Part shown: positions 12,760-27,100 of the stretch, piece by piece
How the letters are laid out: each line of letters starts with the position of its first letter
Numbering within the stretch: the first letter of the stretch is position 1
NCBI GenBank assembly: GCA_949357655.1
Contig: CASHTG010000002.1
Coordinates: forward strand, 682,001-746,000
Origin: Parascedosporium putredinis
Taxonomy: Eukaryota; Ascomycota; Sordariomycetes; Microascales; Microascaceae
DNA length: 64,000 bases
Direction: 5' to 3'
Translations under genes and position numbers: made by a program
Notes under the pieces: model-generated
Told to the model about the DNA's origin: nothing
Seen by the model: the letters and a program-made list of their open reading frames with translations, nothing else
The model's database searches: none

Positions 12760-14136
12760 GACGGGTGGTGATCGAGGGGTAATCACGGGGAACGTGAGAT
12801 CTGTGACTGCTTTTGTCGATGGTCAAGCGGGCGTGAAAGCGAGGCAGGTGGCTCGTAGGTCTAGTCGCGTGGTGGTGGGTGAAGAGGTGAGAAACGAAAG
12901 TGTCCAGCACTCGACAGTAGAGAGGATGGAACGACTTCGTCAAAGGAAAAGACAACAACTATTAATTGAAAGTTACATGCAAGGGGTGGAAGAAGAGCTT
13001 CGCGATGGAGTGCCAAGGGAGGACTTCGCGGTGGAGGTAGGTTTGATGCTGCGAGAACAAGGCTGAGTGAGGTTGAGTGTGAATTGCAAGGTGATTGCGA
13101 AATCAGGTTCCCACCTCCAGTAAAAGCCGGTCGATACACTGTATTTCCGCACTGTTTCAGAAGACACTAGCGGACGTGACAGCCGGACCGCCTGCAAACG
13201 TCCAGATCCAGCGCTGCAATTAAAATCACAGGCCGCTGGATGGAACCCAAGGAACCACTGTCCGGGACATCCAGCATGTGAATATCCACCCAAGCCAGAG
13301 GCCTGCCGGCCCTGCTCCGAATGAAGCTCCGCGACTCACGAGACAAGAACGTGCAGTATATCAAACTGTCTTCCTCACTCAAAGCCTCCACGGCTACCCT
13401 GCTCTCTAAAATATTGAAAGCCGTAGACAAGCCGCCCCTGCGCCCGGGTGCAAACTCTGTAGGAGACTCTACCTGCACATGATTCCCGAGACAGATCAGG
13501 ACCCATTTGTTATCCTCGATTCTACTCAGACCTTTTTTTTTATCGCAAACCAAGACTATACCATTAAAGAGATGGGCGGTTGGTTTACAATTCTCTTGCA
13601 ACTGCCCTGGCGCTACTTGATCAAGTGAGTTGGTGAAGACTTTGGAGTTGAAAAGGAGCTCGAGAGATCGCCAGGTATGATGTATCTAATAGGAATAAGG
13701 TCCTGAGAGAGAAGAGGCACCGATCAGTAACGGAAGGTGTCTTATTTTAAACGCCTCCCACTCGTATATTTTTAACCTCGTCATCGACAGAAAATACTGT
13801 AGTTAATAGAAAAATCATCAGCACACGACTCGAATTGCATGTGAAGGCATACTTGATATGCCACCACCTTCAAGACGTCTTTCGCCTAAACCTCGGCACA
13901 ATAGCTCCGGCAACGTAGCTCCCAATTTCGACCACGCATCAGCAATCAACGTCCCTGTTTCCCTCGAAGAACAAGATCGCATTCACGGCAGCCTTGGGCA
14001 GATCACGAGCAACCATCCTATCACCAAATTTTTGAATACACTCGGCGTCCAGGAACAGCCGCCCCCAGGGCCCTTTCAAATTCTTCTTCCCTGAGAACAA
14101 AAATTCAGTCAAGCTCAACATTAGCCAGCAGTCATC
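12760..14136. other. divergent intergenic region, TAF13 / KSH1
   Basis: Promoter region for both genes. It contains a 144-codon open frame on the minus strand (13167-13601) and a 78-codon frame on the plus strand (13858-14094). Neither resembles a known family, and both may be chance or leader sequence. No repeat was seen. Confidence 0.45.
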
Positions 14137-14598
14137 ATGGTACGCAGCAAACATAAGGCCCCTTTTTTCTCCAGCTTCGCGCAGTTTTCACTAATATTCA
14201 TTGCCGATAGACTGCCCTCTTCAACTTCCAGTCTCTCCTCCTCGTCATCCTCCTCCTCATCTGCACGAGCTCCTATGCGCATGCGATGTTTCCAGCCATC
14301 ATGGACCGTAACAAGGACGGGTATGTTTGGCGACCCCACGACCATCCTCGAGCAACGAACATCTCGGCAACCGCTATCTCGTAGTGGTATTGCAGCTGCA
14401 GTGGGCTAACTTCGCGTGGTTGAATAGGTTCGCCGGCATCTTTTGGAAGTGCGCGCGGGTAGGAGAGCGGCTAAGTCCATACATAAGTATATGCTGCGTC
14501 ATCATGGCCGTAAGATAAAGCTCCTTCACTTCTTCCGACCTCGGTCGCCCGCGACGTCGGCTAACGATCGAATTTAGGTCTCCATGGTCCTCAACTAA
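14137..14598 (+). CDS. KSH1: kish family secretory-pathway membrane protein
   Basis: Kish (yeast Ksh1, animal TMEM167) is a small membrane protein of the early secretory pathway, acting near the Golgi. Four exons: 14137-14139, 14211-14320, 14428-14509 and 14578-14598; together they give 71 residues, matching the family length of about 72. Recognisable parts are TALFNFQSLLLVILLLIC (first membrane segment), MDRNKDGFAGIFWKCARVG and ERLSPYISICCVIMA (second membrane segment). Introns of 71, 107 and 68 nt carry CTAAT or CTAAC branch sites. Exon 1 codes only for the initiator ATG, immediately followed by a GTACGC donor, so simple ORF searches miss this gene. The frame is fully intact. The C terminus (SMVLN) depends on the last short exon and is slightly less sure. 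Confidence 0.94.
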
Positions 14599-17500
14599 AG
14601 GCCGGCAAAGCCAAAATTCCACACCCATTAATCCCCTACCCACCGTGGTAATGCCTGCCAGTCGGCAAGGCCCTCCGGACCCTTCAACCCCCAATATCCT
14701 ATATATTCATGTGGTGTTTTTGGCGTTTATTTTTAGGCAGAAAACCCCCAGATACGTAGAATGGGGGCGCTTTCCATCTTGTACAATCGTGTTGCGTCGG
14801 CTATCGACGGTTGGTTATCTATGTTCTTCGGAGCATAATCGATCCACATCATCTATCCGTTGAAAATGTCTCCTCCTCGCCCACCGAAAGTGACACCCGA
14901 GTTAAACCCAGTCTGCTCCGGAGAGGCGCAGCAGAGCTAGCATCTCTTGGCCGAGGGTTCGTAGGGAAGCCGCCACGCGACTCCGATTTTCAGTGCGACG
15001 ACACGTGAGATTCCGGGAGGCCATGATCCAACGGACGTCGCAACACACATGCACGCCTCTCCCGGCCTCGCAAGGCGTGGCTAGGATGATAGGGCCAGGA
15101 TAGATCTCAGAGTCGCTCATCGGGCATCAGGTTTGCTGGTGCATCACTCCTATTTTTCTTGTCCCCCGGCGGAGCCCCGGAGCACGGGGCTCGGAACAGG
15201 TTGTATTGGGGTGCAAAGGGAGATTATCGTCGAATGGATGTGACGCTGGGGGGGACATGGTTCATACAGTCGCTAGCCTTCCCCTTCGCAACTAGAGTCG
15301 GGCACCGTTTTCCAAAACAGACCGGCCGAGATGTCACGTCACGCAACCGATTAACAGCAAAAGAAATCTCCGGGGACACTACATACGCACAAAGGTCAAC
15401 CCTACAGGCTCATCCATGGATCTCAGTATCGCCGTCCATCACATACACCCACTTATCCACCCCCACCTCCACACCCAATGGTCACCAGGCCGGGACGGCT
15501 CTCGGTAAAGAAAGGCTCCCCCTTCCCCCGCATCTCCCGTCGAACTCAAAACGGAGAGGCGAGAAACACCAAGGACGGCGGTTCCCGGGTCATGCCGCTA
15601 CGGCGTGACAAAATTGGGGGAGAAGACGGCACCAAGGGCCTACATCCTTGGGTCCACAAAGTGTCAGGTTAGACAAGCTTCACCGGTGGAGATAATTGTG
15701 CGTCAGCGAAAAGAGACTTCAGCTCGCAATGACAAGTCGGTGGCAAACACTATCTAAGACCAAATTTGTTATCTCCAACTACTGTTGCCCAACAAGACAG
15801 CCGTCAAGGCGCGTCGCTTCCTCGCGCGCATCAAAACCCGGCGCCTCTCAAGTAGTAAAAGATCAAGGAGCAGAGCAACCTCCCTTCTCAGAGATGGCAC
15901 CTTAGGTTCGCCAAAACGTGCTACCGCAGTAGCTTCTTCGTCTCTCCCCTTGGGCTCTAAAAGATTTCCAAAAATGTTGTAGCCTCGTCTCGTTTTGCAG
16001 ACGCAGTAATTCAGGCAGTAATAGGTAGTTCCTCAGCAAATAATGAACACCACCCAAACAGCGATACGAACATGTCGACACAGCGTCTGTTTTCCTTCAC
16101 GTGTTCACTTTTGTTTCTTCCTGTCAATAGCCCTCCTTCTCCCTTCCTCTTTAGGATGAGGCAGTAAGAAATCTGCGAGTGTTCGAGTGGCTTTGACGCC
16201 CCTGGCATGTACGTAGGTCTCAACCAAAGCCAAACAATAATAGGTTCTATCCCCTAGCGCCGCCAGGGCTGTGGGAGACGAGACAGCGGATCCTGTCTGG
16301 TAGAGACATAGACCTCAAAGCTCCAAGGCTGGTGTCTCGTCCCAAGGTGGAAAGGCCCGGCGTAGGAGCCCTCCACGCTGGTGGTCCCCATTCTTGCCGG
16401 GTCTCGCAGGACCTTATGAGGATTGAAGGAAAGAAAAAGGAAGGAGAGCTCGGGGCAGGGAGTGTAGCGAGGTGGTTCAAGCCGGGGTAGAGCCTTTCTC
16501 TCCACTTCAGCGGGTCCATCGAATGCACCCTCCTAGTGTCCCAAGGAGGGAAACCAGAGAGAGAACTAGTGATACCTTTGACACGCGTTGGATGTCGGGG
16601 CCGGGTGTCGGAGGCCACGGCAGGTCTCGGTTTTTCAATGCAGGCGGGCAGCAAGTGATGGGCCTGGCGGGACCCGCTGGTATGGCGAGAAGCAAAAGGC
16701 AGACCATGAATGGGTTTCTACCGGCGTGCCTATCATGTCGTCAGCAACATGCTGATCGTAATTCTCCGGGAGAAGAATGCGGGTTTTCACTCGAGGAGCG
16801 AGATGATAAGAGCATCAAGATATCTTGCCCTACCAGCACAGATCCGTGTACCCTCGGCAGATCCTCCGCTCCCGAGCGAGGAATTGATCGCTTGACAGGG
16901 GGGACTGGGAACGTCTCTGTCATCGTGCATGGTCGGCGGGCCCTGAGCACGACCTTGCTAATGTAGGTCTCGAGACTATGGATCATCTCAATCTCTCGAG
17001 AGACTCATTTCTCGGGATCGGGATCCAGGGCAAACTTTTAGTCTTGGAAGGAACGCCGTTTCGGGCGGGAGGGTTTCAGCGATGCGCGCCCTGGATGAGG
17101 GGAAGACCAGCAGGAGCGCTAGGGGAGGCATCTTGTGCGCAGGATATTGACCAACGCGCCATGCTTTTTCTCGCTTCTTCCTTTTTTCAGACTTACTTCT
17201 CTCTTTGGCCAGCTTGCCACTTTTCTTTTTATTTTACCCATTTTCATTGGTTTTCCTTTTTCCCTTGTCCTCTTTTCCCTTGGACCCCACGCAGAAACAT
17301 AGTTCTCAGAATGGGAATCTCGAAGAAGTAAAGGGGACTCCATCCCCGATTCCCGATCCCGATCTCCATCAACGTCGTGATGGCCGCCCTCAGGGACGGA
17401 ATGCACATCTAGCCGTAGACTAGAGCCAGCATACCTGGGCAAGCTGTGTGTAACAGGCTCTGCTCGCTCATGCACCACGACCAGTTATCGAGGCAATCTC

Positions 17501-18317
17501 GGTCTCACAGACACGAGTCGGCAAGCCCTCAAAAAGGAAAGGGAGGCTCGTTTAGTTCCATGCCCTCCCCCACAGGTGGTGATCGCTTCTCCGACAACCG
17601 ACCAAGGACGGACCAGTTCATCCGTGAATGGATCTGTGAGCCTTGTCCCCCATCTACCCTTTCTGGGTTATAAAAAATAAAAAATAAAAGTGTGGCGATG
17701 AGCGGAAGCAGATAAGAAAAAGACACGAGGGCCTGATTCTCTTTCTCACGTACGCATGAATACACGCATTTATATGGGGGCTAGAAACAAGGAGCCACAA
17801 GTGTTCATATCGATGTCCCGAGTTCCGAACCTAAGCACTTTCGCATTCTCGGTCAAATGAGAAAAGAGCCTCAAGAAGGCTCAACCAAAGCCCACCAACG
17901 TCGGCTTTAGAGCTCCATTTGTCCAGTGAGGCGTCACTCCCCACAACGCTTCTCAATACTCCGTGCCGCCCTCCACGGGTGCACAGCCCTTGATTCATTT
18001 TCGTCTTACTCGCAGGCGCTCTACGAGGTCTTGCACCCGTGGTGGCGGTTCTTCGCATCAGGCATACTGTTGCTCTCCTATCTTTCGCCTTACATTTCAC
18101 CCTGGGCCCTCTTCACCATTCGATCTGCACCCCGCCGTATGTCGCATACCGCGTGCCCATCGCCTTGTGCAAGTAGAGCATGTCAGCGAAAGGATTGGCA
18201 AAATAGAGCTTCTCACAAGGAATGGTATGAGGAGGGGGCGGAGGGAGGGGAGAACGTCGCTGGTCCCCAGACAGGCCATGGCTTGCTATCAATTAGTACA
18301 CTTCGCTTTTTCTTTTC

Positions 18318-18335
18318 TTTTTTTTTTTTTTTTTT
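18318..18335. repeat. poly(T) run
   Basis: Eighteen consecutive T on the plus strand, in the gene-poor interval. It could be the tail of an old retroposed sequence, but no element body or target-site duplication was recognised next to it. Confidence 0.9.
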
Positions 18336-21300
18336 CCGTGTAGGAGAATCCAACTTAGGAGCCAGATATATCATGACGCAGGGAATGCCAGTCCCTTGAT
18401 TTGGAGAGGGTTCCTCGCTCGCAAATCTCACTCGCCCTCGATCAGTGACAGTAGGGGCTGATATGTAGGAGGAGGAAAAGGACGTTTGATCGAGGGTCCC
18501 TTAAACAACGACGACAGAAAGCCACATCTTGGCCGGGAAAGTAAATTGCATACTTGTCTCTGATAGTCTTGACGCATGTATCACCGCCCAGTCCGATCCT
18601 AGCTTGCGCCTTCAACACTCTCTGCCCCCTCTGCTATCCCTTTGCCCTGGGCGCTTAGAGGTTGTCTGTGGATACGTGGATACGTGGGTTTAATGTGATA
18701 TTTCTCCCTACACCATTGTATCGATCCTTTTCACCTTACTCAGGTGGCTTTCCCGAAGTGTAAGATATCCTTGTCAAGCTCCACATCTAGGAGCTTAACC
18801 ATGATACAGGTTTGAATAGTGTCTGGGGGAAGAGGGAAGTGGCTTGCGCCTGAGAAAGTTCTTCCCGGCTAAAAGATCAGCGCATCTCCTCATTTTTCCC
18901 ACGATCGACGGTAATCGTGACCAACACAACGTGTGTGATTCAGGGTAGCTCGCTAGAAGGCAGCTGCAATTAAAATCCTTGTAGAAGGAAGGTAGAGAAG
19001 AAGGGCATACTAGTGAAACGAAACAACGGCACTTAGCATCCCGCCCTCCTCCCGTCTTCGGATTTCGTTGCCGTCTTCCCATCCCTCGCTCCTAGCGCCT
19101 CGCTGTAAAGAGAGGGCCCTGCTATTAAAGTCACACATAAGACGATGCTAACGGCCGCTTGCTCTGAAGCTGACGTGGATGAGCGCGACAGGCCCAATGG
19201 CCTCTTACCCTGTCACGCACGTCGGGTTATCCTCTCACCCGGTAGGCGATGATGGGCTAACCATCAATAATGTTCCCTCACTTTGGGGGCGTAGGCGGAT
19301 GTCATGGCACCGGCCTACTTCCTCCTTGTACGAGCAGACATGAAGAGAAGGGGTCGCAAACATCTTTGATATTAACCACGGAGGGAAGGCGGCGGGTTGA
19401 GGGCGGCGATGCACAGTGCACCACACACAATAGATCCCGTTGATCCGTGAGAGAACTGCGGTTCAGATTGCTCAGTGTTGCTCCCGTGTCACAGCCGCCA
19501 GGCAAAGTGTGGAGGTCCTTGGTTATGGTGGGGTGGAATGGGTTTGCAGAATGTATGTAGTATGCAACGGGTAGCCTAGACGAGTATGAAGGGCCATGCA
19601 GCAGCCGGCGACGGCACCTACCAAAACGACGAGTGAGGCAGAGGGTGTTGTCATTGTATATGTTGGGAGTGCGGTGGTTTGCAGAGGGAAGCAAGGAACA
19701 TTGGAGGAAGGAACGTGTAAATTGGGGAGCTGGTGGGGGCAGCATCCAATATCTGCGTCCGACGGAAAGCTGTTAATGAAGGTGAGACGGAAAGAGCCTC
19801 CTTCTTTCGGGACCTACTCGGCCAATTTTCTCCAGGCTCAAAGCAATCGCATCACCAAAAGAGCCCCGCTGCGGTCGGAAACCGTTCCCGCGATGGAAAC
19901 CCTCTGGATTCCCATCTGCCTGAAAAAGTTGTGCCCCAATCCCGTCGAGAAGCTCAAGGGCCCTGTGCTGTGCTATTATCATGCGATGCGACAAGAGGTT
20001 GGGTGCTCTTGGAGCAGCCAACCCTGCAGTCCAGAAGACCACGGCTACTACAAGTGCGTAAACAAGGACCTAGCAAGGTAAAGCCGCCTAAGCATTCCTG
20101 AAAGAAGCCCCTCCAGATTCAATTCAACCTTGCGACTGCCACCTTATCCGGGGACTCCCTATCAAGATTTCCGCCAAGGGGAATGAATGATGTGGTGCCT
20201 GGTGGTAGTGGGCGTTCGTCTCAGAATATGCAGATTCTCGGTAAGGGAGGGGGAATTGCCACCAACAGGATGGCTGATGGCGGGAGAATGATAAGATAAT
20301 AAGCTTCAATTTTTTTTTTTCGTTCTTCCCGTAACAGGATGCGAATGACGGCTGGCTCAATCAGTCACGGCCAAAAGATCAAACCCCAGACAATGTGCCC
20401 ATCATGCTGAAGAACGATTTGTCGGATGCGACTGTGGCGATCGGCCCCGAGACCTCAACGACATTAAATGGCAAGGCCACTGTTAAGCTACGGGGAGGGG
20501 AGCCGAAACCCTTTTTCCCTCCAAGAAGGGTGGGCAACAACAAAGACAGCCGAGCTTCAACCCTCAAGTGAAACACCACGGCCAAAATAGCCCTCAAGGA
20601 AAGCTGGCTTCTCAGGTGGCCGAAACACTAAAACGAGAGGTTGGCCATTCTGCCAAGTCAGCCAAGTCGACGTGTACGGGGGCACGAAACTTCAAACTTC
20701 AAGGCTGCTACGATTGCCTGCAGCTTTAGCTAGCATAGATCTTCCTTCCTCCGAATGCAAGCTGGGCGGCTTCTGTTACATTACATTGTTGTGATTCTTT
20801 GGATTCGGAACGGATATCTGGTCGATCAATCGTGACACACAGACCTTCGTGCTGTCCAACCTCCCGACGCCCTCCACGTCCGAGAGGTAAGCCTACATAC
20901 ATCCTGTCTCTCCTCGCGCGCCCATCCCGGCAATGCTCGTAATACTCAGGCTGTCTTTTGAGAGGTGGCCGCTGGCGCGCCAGCAACAGTCATCCCGGCC
21001 CACCTCCATCGCACGGCCGGCTTCAGACAGGCCCGGTGAGATGGGCGTCCAAATGGTCATGCCCGCTCCAGGCTCCTGTTTCCCGCACGCATGTTCAAGA
21101 GGAGCTTTGGCCTGGCTGCATGATTGACTCATTCCAACCCCCGTTTTTTTTTTTTCCCTCTCGCCTAGTCCGTGGATCTTCTCACGATCGAAAATAGGGC
21201 TGCGGGTCTTGCTTTTCCAGTATATCGATGACAAACAGCACTGGTGTTGGCTTGGCTTCTTGGGTGTAGCCCGTTGTCCTTGGCCAATCGCCGAGCGCCG

Positions 21301-21941
21301 AGGCGGCGCTGGACAACGTCTCTTGTTCCCGTTGGGCGGCGTCGGTGCTACCCGACAGACCGGGAACAGGCGGCGGGCAGCAAACAGAGCCCAGCGACAT
21401 TGCTTGGACTTTGAGGTTTGATATAGCAAGATGACATTTAAGGCATCAAGCAACTTGAAAACTGTCAATTACCAAGGCATTCATAGCTAGTGATAGGTAT
21501 TAGTGCGTGGGTATGCTGAAAGACTAAAAGGAGCAAGAGCCGCGCCTCCACACTGTTAGCTGCCCCCATACGTGGGAGGTAATGAGAGCAAAATCCAAGA
21601 CACTCTACCATGAGGGTTCTTCGATGCGAAGAATAAAGGGGATATCTGAGGGAACATTGAAGGGAGTGGAGAGGATAGGAGGGAGAGGGTTACCGCAGAT
21701 TTCGCCAAGAAGACATCCTACTCTCACGCTTTGCTGTGTTGGCGGCACATTGAGGCGATAAACTCTGCATGTGTGGACATGCACGAGGTAACCATCCTGC
21801 CACTTCACCGACCTCACCATCATCGAGGGAAAATTCTCGTCTCTATGTAACCCTAAATTTCGAACATGGTGGAGATGCGCACATGGCCTGGCCTTTCGGT
21901 CCACCCTTGGATTGTGTTTTTGGGTCCATGGAGGCTATTTC

Positions 21942-21955
21942 TTTTTTTTTTTTTT
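21942..21955. repeat. poly(T) run
   Basis: Fourteen consecutive T on the plus strand, with no recognisable element beside it. Shorter runs lie at 20310-20320 and 21144-21155. Confidence 0.9.
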
Positions 21956-23350
21956 CCTGCCGAGGCAGGAGGTTCCACCCATTGGCACATCTCTGCAATA
22001 CTCAGTAGAATAACGACCACACCCGAATTAGTTCCATGTTAAGCGGGGACCCTTGAGGCGACGATATAGATTATATGTACACTCAAATGTGTAGAGCCAC
22101 TTGAATCATAGCAAGAAGTCGCCGGGTTCCATGGTCCGCTATAGAAACGAAGGATTAAATAAAATCATGAGCCATGTGTGTGCTGAATGAATCGGCACGC
22201 GCTTGACTCTATTCGGTGTGGTTGTATCAAGAAGCCGTGCAAGAGTTAGGTTAGAGAAATCTCTCCCTCTCGATGCTTCCATGCGACATGTTGGACGGGG
22301 CCAGGGAATGAAATTTTTAGAGCCAGCATTGACCAGGACCCCATTTCTGCTTCACCACGAATTTCTCAGAATGAAGGATTGTTGACGCCACCGCTTGGAG
22401 GACGGGGCGGGGACATCCGGATTGAGCAGGACACACCGAGGGCACCGTTTCTGCGATCCGGCTCTCGAGCATTCGATCGTCTCGCACCGACATCCTCTCT
22501 GTTCGAGAGGCGGTGAGCATGAGTGGCGGATGCAAGTCGGCGTGCGTGTGTGGAGGCATCCTCCAAGTTTAGAGGTATTTTTGGGTGCGGAAACCAAGAT
22601 GTTTGAATGGAGGAATTTAGAAGATCGTGCATCAAGATAAAACAAAAGGCAGGTCTGCCTTGAGAGCCACCATTCCTACCTTGCATGCAACCAACTTGAT
22701 ACACGTCATTGCCCTGCGCAATATTCGAATTCGAGCAGTTGCTGCTGTGCGCACGTTACCTGCCCCCTCTCAAACCCAGCCACACCTTCCTCTCACTCGT
22801 GGCCGAGCGATGAACTCGACTGTGATGCGGAAAGAGCAGTCGGAATGATGCACTATGAGTTGCCAGTGGAATGTTGGCGCCTCGAGTAGGAAGGTGCTCT
22901 GGGCGGTGCAAGAATTTTCCCGTGCCCGTTTTCGACGGTGATTTTCGAGACAAGGCGGCGCCGACTTCGAACCTAAGAACTGTTCGAGGTCGTGTAATCT
23001 CGAGTGCGCAAGCACTGACGTCTCAACCCTTGCGCGCTCGACGACGCCCTGCCTCCACACGTTGACGCATTGTTTATTGACGAGCTTGCGACAGAGTAGG
23101 TCACCCTTCTCTGGAGGAGCGCATGTCACTATTTTACTGCTGAATCACGGTCTGGCCGAAATCCTTGCCGTTGTAAACAAGATCCGCCAAACAGGGATAT
23201 CCCTATTGTCGCTCCTCTGATCAAATGTTGAACCAGGGCTTTGCTTCATGAGGGCGCATCCCCCGAAACGAAGTGAGGTATCGTGGGCCCATCCGGGTCC
23301 GATGGGCACTGGACCGAGGTACATGGCCCCCACTCTCTGCGTTTTCTTTT

Positions 23351-23370
23351 CTTCTTCTTCTTCTTCTTCT
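23351..23370. repeat. CTT microsatellite
   Basis: About six and a half copies of CTT on the plus strand inside a C/T-rich tract, in non-coding sequence. Confidence 0.9.
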
Positions 23371-24133
23371 CTTTCACTCCCCTTGGCCTGGTCTGAGGCT
23401 TCTAGAGGGAATACAGTTCTCAGTACGGCCTTTCAACCTCGTGGGGTGGAAAGCGAGATGAGGTAGTGGCCTGTAAAAGGGAGGGGCCAAAGTAAGACGC
23501 CAACGAACTGAAACCATCCATGCAAGGACGCACAATCTACAACCCCCACCCCGAATTTTTCTTCCTTCGATTTTCTCTTTCCCCACCCCATTTTGATCTT
23601 GCTCTCTTCGGAATCAAAGTGGTGGGAGATGGATGATCGATCGCCTCGTAGGCGAAAAAAAGGGGTCTTCGTAACCCTGCCCTGAGCTCTAGAAATGTGG
23701 GGATCAATGGAAGCCCCGGAAGTTTCGATTCCTCTTCTTGCTCCGTCCGTTACGGACTACCAAAGCTTCCAGACTCTTCTTTTCCGAGCCAGCTTCGACA
23801 TCGGACTCGCCTTGTGAGTCTTGGGAACATGAGAGGGGCTACCCCTGAATTAGCTAAGCAGCGCAATTTCCCCGTCCCACCTCTAGAAAAAGTTAAATGG
23901 CAAGTAATACCGGTAGACTGGTTTGGTACCTGGCAAACTCTCCCATTGGAGGTCTCAATCTTTGGGAGGGGCATCTCCTCGCTGAGTCAACAGAAGTTGG
24001 AGAAGACTCTCCTTGAGGGTGGAGGCAATATGAAGTTCAACATTATTACCAGCAAGGAGGCAGGGGGACGAACCTTACCATCCGTCGAAGAATCATGGTA
24101 TTAAACCGAGCCACTCCCTGTCACTTACTAAAG

Positions 24134-24151
24134 AAAAAAAAAAAAAAAAAA
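24134..24151. repeat. poly(A) run
   Basis: Eighteen consecutive A on the plus strand. No coding or element body precedes it that I can recognise. Confidence 0.9.
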
Positions 24152-27100
24152 GCACACGCCATGCTGAGGAAGAAATGATACTCAAATTGTCTCTATTTTC
24201 CGGAACCATAATAGCAATTTGCCAGAGTGCCGCGTACCGCGTGACGACAAGACGATGAGACGACGGTGATCTCGGCGGGGAAGCGTGGCACTGGCAGGCA
24301 CGGTTAGCTAGCCCAAGTTGCCTCATGCACCTGTGTGGAGTTGCTTACGACATCAATTGATCGAATGATAATGATGCTGGGCTAAAGAAACGCCCAGTAA
24401 ATTCGGAACTGGTCCTTGCATACGAGCTGTTCGTCTAGGATATTGCCTGTATCTGAAGCCTTGTTTACAGCACTTGCCCGTTGCTGTTTGGATTGGATTG
24501 GGTGATATTTTGGGGTGGCTGGTCGTCGAGGCCTTGTCTAATGAACATGCGTTGACCTCGCACCACACACTTTTTTGTACACGGTATTTATAGCGGGGAC
24601 CCTTTACATTAGACAGCGCACTGCGTCAATGCAATGAATGCAACATTTGAACCGAACGCACTCCGTATGCTCCAGGTCATTTCAGGATGCATTATGGGAA
24701 ATAGAGCCCCTTATCCGCCGAGGCACCAGCATCTCGCGCAATCAGGAAATCCGTACCGGAACTTGTGGAGAGTTTGGATGGAGTGGATACGGAAAGACTA
24801 GCACTTATTTTTAACGGGGGTTTTTTTGGCCCTCAACTCGAGTACAAGTGATACAAACATTGATGGCCGCTTGGGTTCAAAGGGTCCAAGGGTCAAGATC
24901 CACCCAGCAGATTTCTCTCAGGAGGCGTGCACCTTTTCGTCGTCCGGGACAAAGCCTGATATCCTTTTTACCCCATGTCGCCCACCTCCAAAGAGAAAGA
25001 AAACGGGACGAAAACAAGGGAGGGGGAAAAGGGGGTCTTGTAGCTGGTGATCCAGAAGCCTTCCAGATCGCCTGCGCATGAATCACGGTATAATCGAGAC
25101 CTCAAACCTTTAACCCCCGATCATTATGCTCTTGTTAACCAGGACGGGTTGGATCTTTCCCGTTTCCCCGTTCTCGTCCAAACACCAAGAAGCTCCCCGT
25201 GAACAAGGACCCCTCGTCCGGAATGCGGTTCGGGCGTTTGTTCAGACGACAAGGACGGATTGTGGGGCAAGAGAAGAGCACCCTTGCAAGATACAATGGC
25301 GGCTTTGATGACAAGGGAGAATCTTCAAGTTTGATGGAGATCACTCTGACGGTGGTACCCAAGGACTCAGGAAATGGTCAGGCTACCGGACGCGAGGCGC
25401 GGGGCCGCAGTGAACTAACTAAAGAATGTGAAAAAGGGTTGGCTGGTTGGCTGGTTCCCGGGAAGATTTGTCAACTTGAAGATCTGGGTAACCTTGGTAG
25501 ATGTCGAGAGGCTCGTCGCACATTCATTGCGCGTGAAGATGGTCGTCCTGAAGACCGTATTCCTTAAGCCCGCTAGATAGAAGTCCTGGGAAGCGAAGGC
25601 TCAATCAAGGAGGTAAGAGGGTTTATGGTTATCGAGAAGATCGGCAGCGCGAGTGAGCAACCAGCATCATGGGATGGATGCATAAGAGCCTGGAGATTAC
25701 ACGAGGACTTGAGGCGATCGCATTGACCAGCTCCCCACGATTTCGCCCTGGTATTTGAAGGCAAAGCTGTAGCGCACTTACTACAGACTCAAAATGGAAC
25801 ATGGAAATAAAATAATCGGCGACGCCGTGTATCTTAACGCCAGCGCTTGGGAAAAAAGTTTCCGTGAAAGTTTCTTTTGAGAAAGGAAGATGTCGACGAT
25901 CGTCTCACTGGCTAGCCCCAAACCAGTGTCCTTCAACACCTCGAGGCTATTGGCCCGGTGGCTCTATCAATTCCATCCATGTAACTACCAAATGCAGTGC
26001 ACTTCTATTCCGACCTGGAATGGGCTTTAACAAAACGGATCTTAAAAGAGCAAAAGAGGGTGGGCAAGCCGAAAAGAGCCACTGCCATTTCGTGTATCCC
26101 CTCTCGTCGACGTCATAGTCGAGTCAGTGGACTCAAGCATTTCCTTCTTGAGCTGCCCCTGAAAAGTCCCCGTAAAAAAGGAAGGATAAAAAAGAGGGCC
26201 AGCCCTTTGACTGAGATATTGTGTTAGTCGCTTCTAAAACTACCTGAAGCCAGTCATGATCGACTAATGCTCCGTGAGCCTCGAGGATCATCATTTCTTC
26301 GTCGTCTTAAATCAATGTGCAAATCAAGGAGAATTAAAAGGTTTCCCTAGAGATATGAAGAATAGGAAGGGAGTGCGAGTCGCGCAACCTGTAGGGTTGA
26401 ATAGGTAGGACGACCAGTCGACCCTTCCTTCCCTTCACGACCATCATATTCTCAAACCGAGAATATCCAGCTTCGATTGCCGTTTTCTTTCAGGTGGACC
26501 AATGGGGAAAGCACACGGGAGAAATTCGGGGTGTCATCCAAGTACGAACACTAATACAAGTTGTATTTGCTGCAAGTCGAAAGGGGAACGAACATCTAAT
26601 CATGATCTTGGCCTGATTTTGGTTTCGCCCCCGCCCCTCCTTGCCTCCTTCTCAGTATTAATACTTGGAGCTGCACGCTGCAACAGAATGCTCCCCCACC
26701 CCGGCCCCGCGTATCACGCACATGAGTGGCAAAAGATCCCTTGCCGAGGCGATTTCAATGACTGACAGATTCCAGTTGCAAGGCTAGGAGGGGAAGGGAC
26801 GAGGAGTAGAGCTCGGTGAGGGGAATATCGAGATCAGTCCTTAAAAATTCTAGAAAAGCGATGAAACAACACCGGACTGCGCTTTCCAAAATATCGGTGG
26901 GGCTGGACGAGAGAATTGGCAAGGGCGACTCGACCGCCGAGGTCGTCTCTAATAATACGTCAAAGTGTGGGTATGTGTTATATTTGAAGGCTATAGGCTC
27001 CTGCAAGTGGCCACTCGATGGCTCGATGCTCCCTCGTGCGTTGACGGACATGTTTGGTGTTGCACGCTACTGTACGAGAGATAGAATCACAAGTCGTTGC

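Noticed and set aside
20893..21468. 191-codon minus-strand open frame
   Set aside because: No recognisable motif, no splice or promoter support, and compatible with chance.
22970..23000. Reverse-strand ggttcgaa resembling a tRNA B box
   Set aside because: The T stem does not pair and no A box lies at a suitable distance.
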